NCBI GenBank assembly: GCA_902555985.1
Contig: CACDUI010000001.1
Location: forward strand, 209,943-273,942
Source of the DNA: an uncultured Candidatus Actinomarina sp.
GTDB taxonomy: Bacteria > Actinomycetota > Acidimicrobiia > Actinomarinales > Actinomarinaceae
DNA length: 64,000 nucleotides
Direction: 5' to 3'
Shown: positions 63,291 to 64,000 of the stretch, piece by piece
Position numbering within the stretch: the stretch's first letter is position 1
How the letters are laid out: each line of letters begins with the position of its first letter
Notes under the pieces: generated by a model
Told to the model about the DNA's origin: nothing
The model's input: only the letters and a program-made list of their open reading frames with translations
Database searches by the model: none
Made by a program: the position numbers and the translations under genes

Positions 63291-63655
63291 TTCAAAAAGA
63301 ATCAAGACTCAAAGTTGCAGATAATTCTGGCGCAAAAGAAGTTCTTTGTATAAAAGTAAAAGGAAGTTCAAGAATTAGATATGCTGGCCTTGGTGATACT
63401 TTTGTCGCAACCGTAAAAGATGCAATACCTGGTGGTCAGATTAAAAAAGGCGATATTGTCCAGGCGGTCGTTGTAAGAACTAAAAAAGAAACAAGAAGAA
63501 GAGATGGGACCTACATTCGTTTTGATGAAAATGCATGTGTAATTATAAATGAACAGGAACAACCAAGAGGAACAAGAATTTTTGGGCCTGTTGGTCGAGA
63601 ATTAAGAGAAAAAAAGTTTATGAGAATTGTTTCATTAGCACCAGAGGTTTTGTAA
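63287..63655 (+). CDS. rplN: 50S ribosomal protein L14
   Basis: A 122-residue protein at the subunit interface. [18 protein letters not shown] and the C-terminal [17 protein letters not shown] are standard. Its stop overlaps the rplX start. Confidence 0.98.
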   Translation: MIQKESRLKVADNSGAKEVLCIKVKGSSRIRYAGLGDTFVATVKDAIPGGQIKKGDIVQAVVVRTKKETRRRDGTYIRFDENACVIINEQEQPRGTRIFGPVGRELREKKFMRIVSLAPEVL

Positions 63656-63957
63656 TGAAAATTAAAAAAGGCGATACTGTAAAAATTATATCTGGAAAAG
63701 ATGCAGGAAAAGAAGGTAAAGTGCTACAAGCATTTCCAAAAAAAGGAACTGTATTAGTTGAAGGTGTAAATATAAATAAAAAACATCAAAAGCCCCAAGG
63801 TCAAACGATGCAGGGGGGCGTTATTGACAAAAGTATGCCAATAAATGTATCTAATGTTGCTTTAATAGTAAAAAAGAAGGCTGGAAGAGTTGGTTATAAA
63901 TTTGATAAAAACGGAAAAAAATATAGAGTTTTAGCACAGACAGGTGATGAAGTATGA
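63655..63957 (+). CDS. rplX: 50S ribosomal protein L24
   Basis: A 100-residue assembly initiator with the KOW motif KGDTVKIISGKDAGKEGKVL. Overlaps the rplE start (ATGA). Confidence 0.97.
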   Translation: MKIKKGDTVKIISGKDAGKEGKVLQAFPKKGTVLVEGVNINKKHQKPQGQTMQGGVIDKSMPINVSNVALIVKKKAGRVGYKFDKNGKKYRVLAQTGDEV

Positions 63958-64000
63958 TCCCTAGAATTAAAGAGCAGTTTAATAATGAATTAAAGAAAAA
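63954..64000 (+). CDS. rplE: 50S ribosomal protein L5, N-terminus only (cut by window edge)
   Basis: The ATG at 63954 overlaps the rplX stop and the first residues MIPRIKEQFNNELKK fit the L5 N-terminus. Order L14-L24-L5 is universal in bacteria. The rest is outside the window. Confidence 0.88.
   Translation, partial: MIPRIKEQFNNELKK

Noticed and set aside
1-64000. CRISPR arrays, insertion sequences, prophage or integrase genes
   Set aside because: No array-like repeats with spacers, no transposase, recombinase or phage protein motifs on either strand.

Overview
The window is AT-rich (about one third G+C by eye), densely packed bacterial DNA that looks chromosomal throughout. I see no phage, transposon, CRISPR array or rRNA. 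The best guess for the source is a streamlined marine actinobacterium of the Candidatus Actinomarina type. The evidence is the actinobacterial RpoC, with its charged coiled insertion and RpoC-like surroundings, the acidic N-terminal tail on NusG, the heliorhodopsin, the many leaderless genes, and the low G+C with tiny spacers. The assignment is an inference from gene content, not from a phylogeny.

Layout. (1) 1-12.7 kb: a complex I operon, nuoD(partial)-E-F-G-H-I-J-K-L-M-N, containing the NADH-oxidising module EFG, followed by a 44-residue membrane peptide. (2) 12.7-26.8 kb: a mixed accessory stretch. It holds an ABC-2 exporter pair, an SRPBCC protein, a lipoprotein, a CopD-like membrane protein, a quinone oxidoreductase, thymidine kinase, a DUF454 protein, a DtxR/MntR-family regulator, ferrochelatase, a ferric-iron ABC importer (binding protein with a collagen-like linker, fused two-domain permease, ATPase), a 64-residue protein divergent from a heliorhodopsin, a DUF4349 lipoprotein and an alkaline-phosphatase-superfamily enzyme. 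(3) 26.8-36.8 kb: a second complex I operon, nuoA-B-C-D-H-I-J-K-L-M-N, without EFG, followed by a homologue of the complex I assembly methyltransferase NDUFAF7. (4) 36.8-41.7 kb: HtpX, a rhodanese, a PfkB kinase and two membrane proteins. (5) 41.7-64 kb: tRNA-Tyr/Thr/Met, L33, an ECF sigma/anti-sigma pair, tRNA-Trp, secE-nusG, L11-L1, L10-L12 with an L10 leader, rpoBC, the str operon (rpsL-rpsG-fusA-tuf) and the S10-spc ribosomal operon up to the first codons of L5.

How the parts fit. The two complex I operons suggest one NADH-fed enzyme and one 11-subunit enzyme fed by another donor such as ferredoxin. The iron block (regulator, ferrochelatase, ferric ABC importer) is tied together by an identical palindrome, TGTTAA-N6-TTAACA, found only in front of the regulator and between hemH and the binding-protein gene. 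That regulator has lost most of the metal ligands expected of its family. RpoC, L33 and thymidine kinase have each lost cysteines of a structural zinc site, which hints at zinc economy in this lineage. Many monocistronic or first genes lack a Shine-Dalgarno and instead have a TANNNT box 6-7 nt before the start codon, so they are probably transcribed leaderless. Genes inside operons mostly overlap their neighbours (ATGA, TAATG) and use GGAGG-type ribosome sites.
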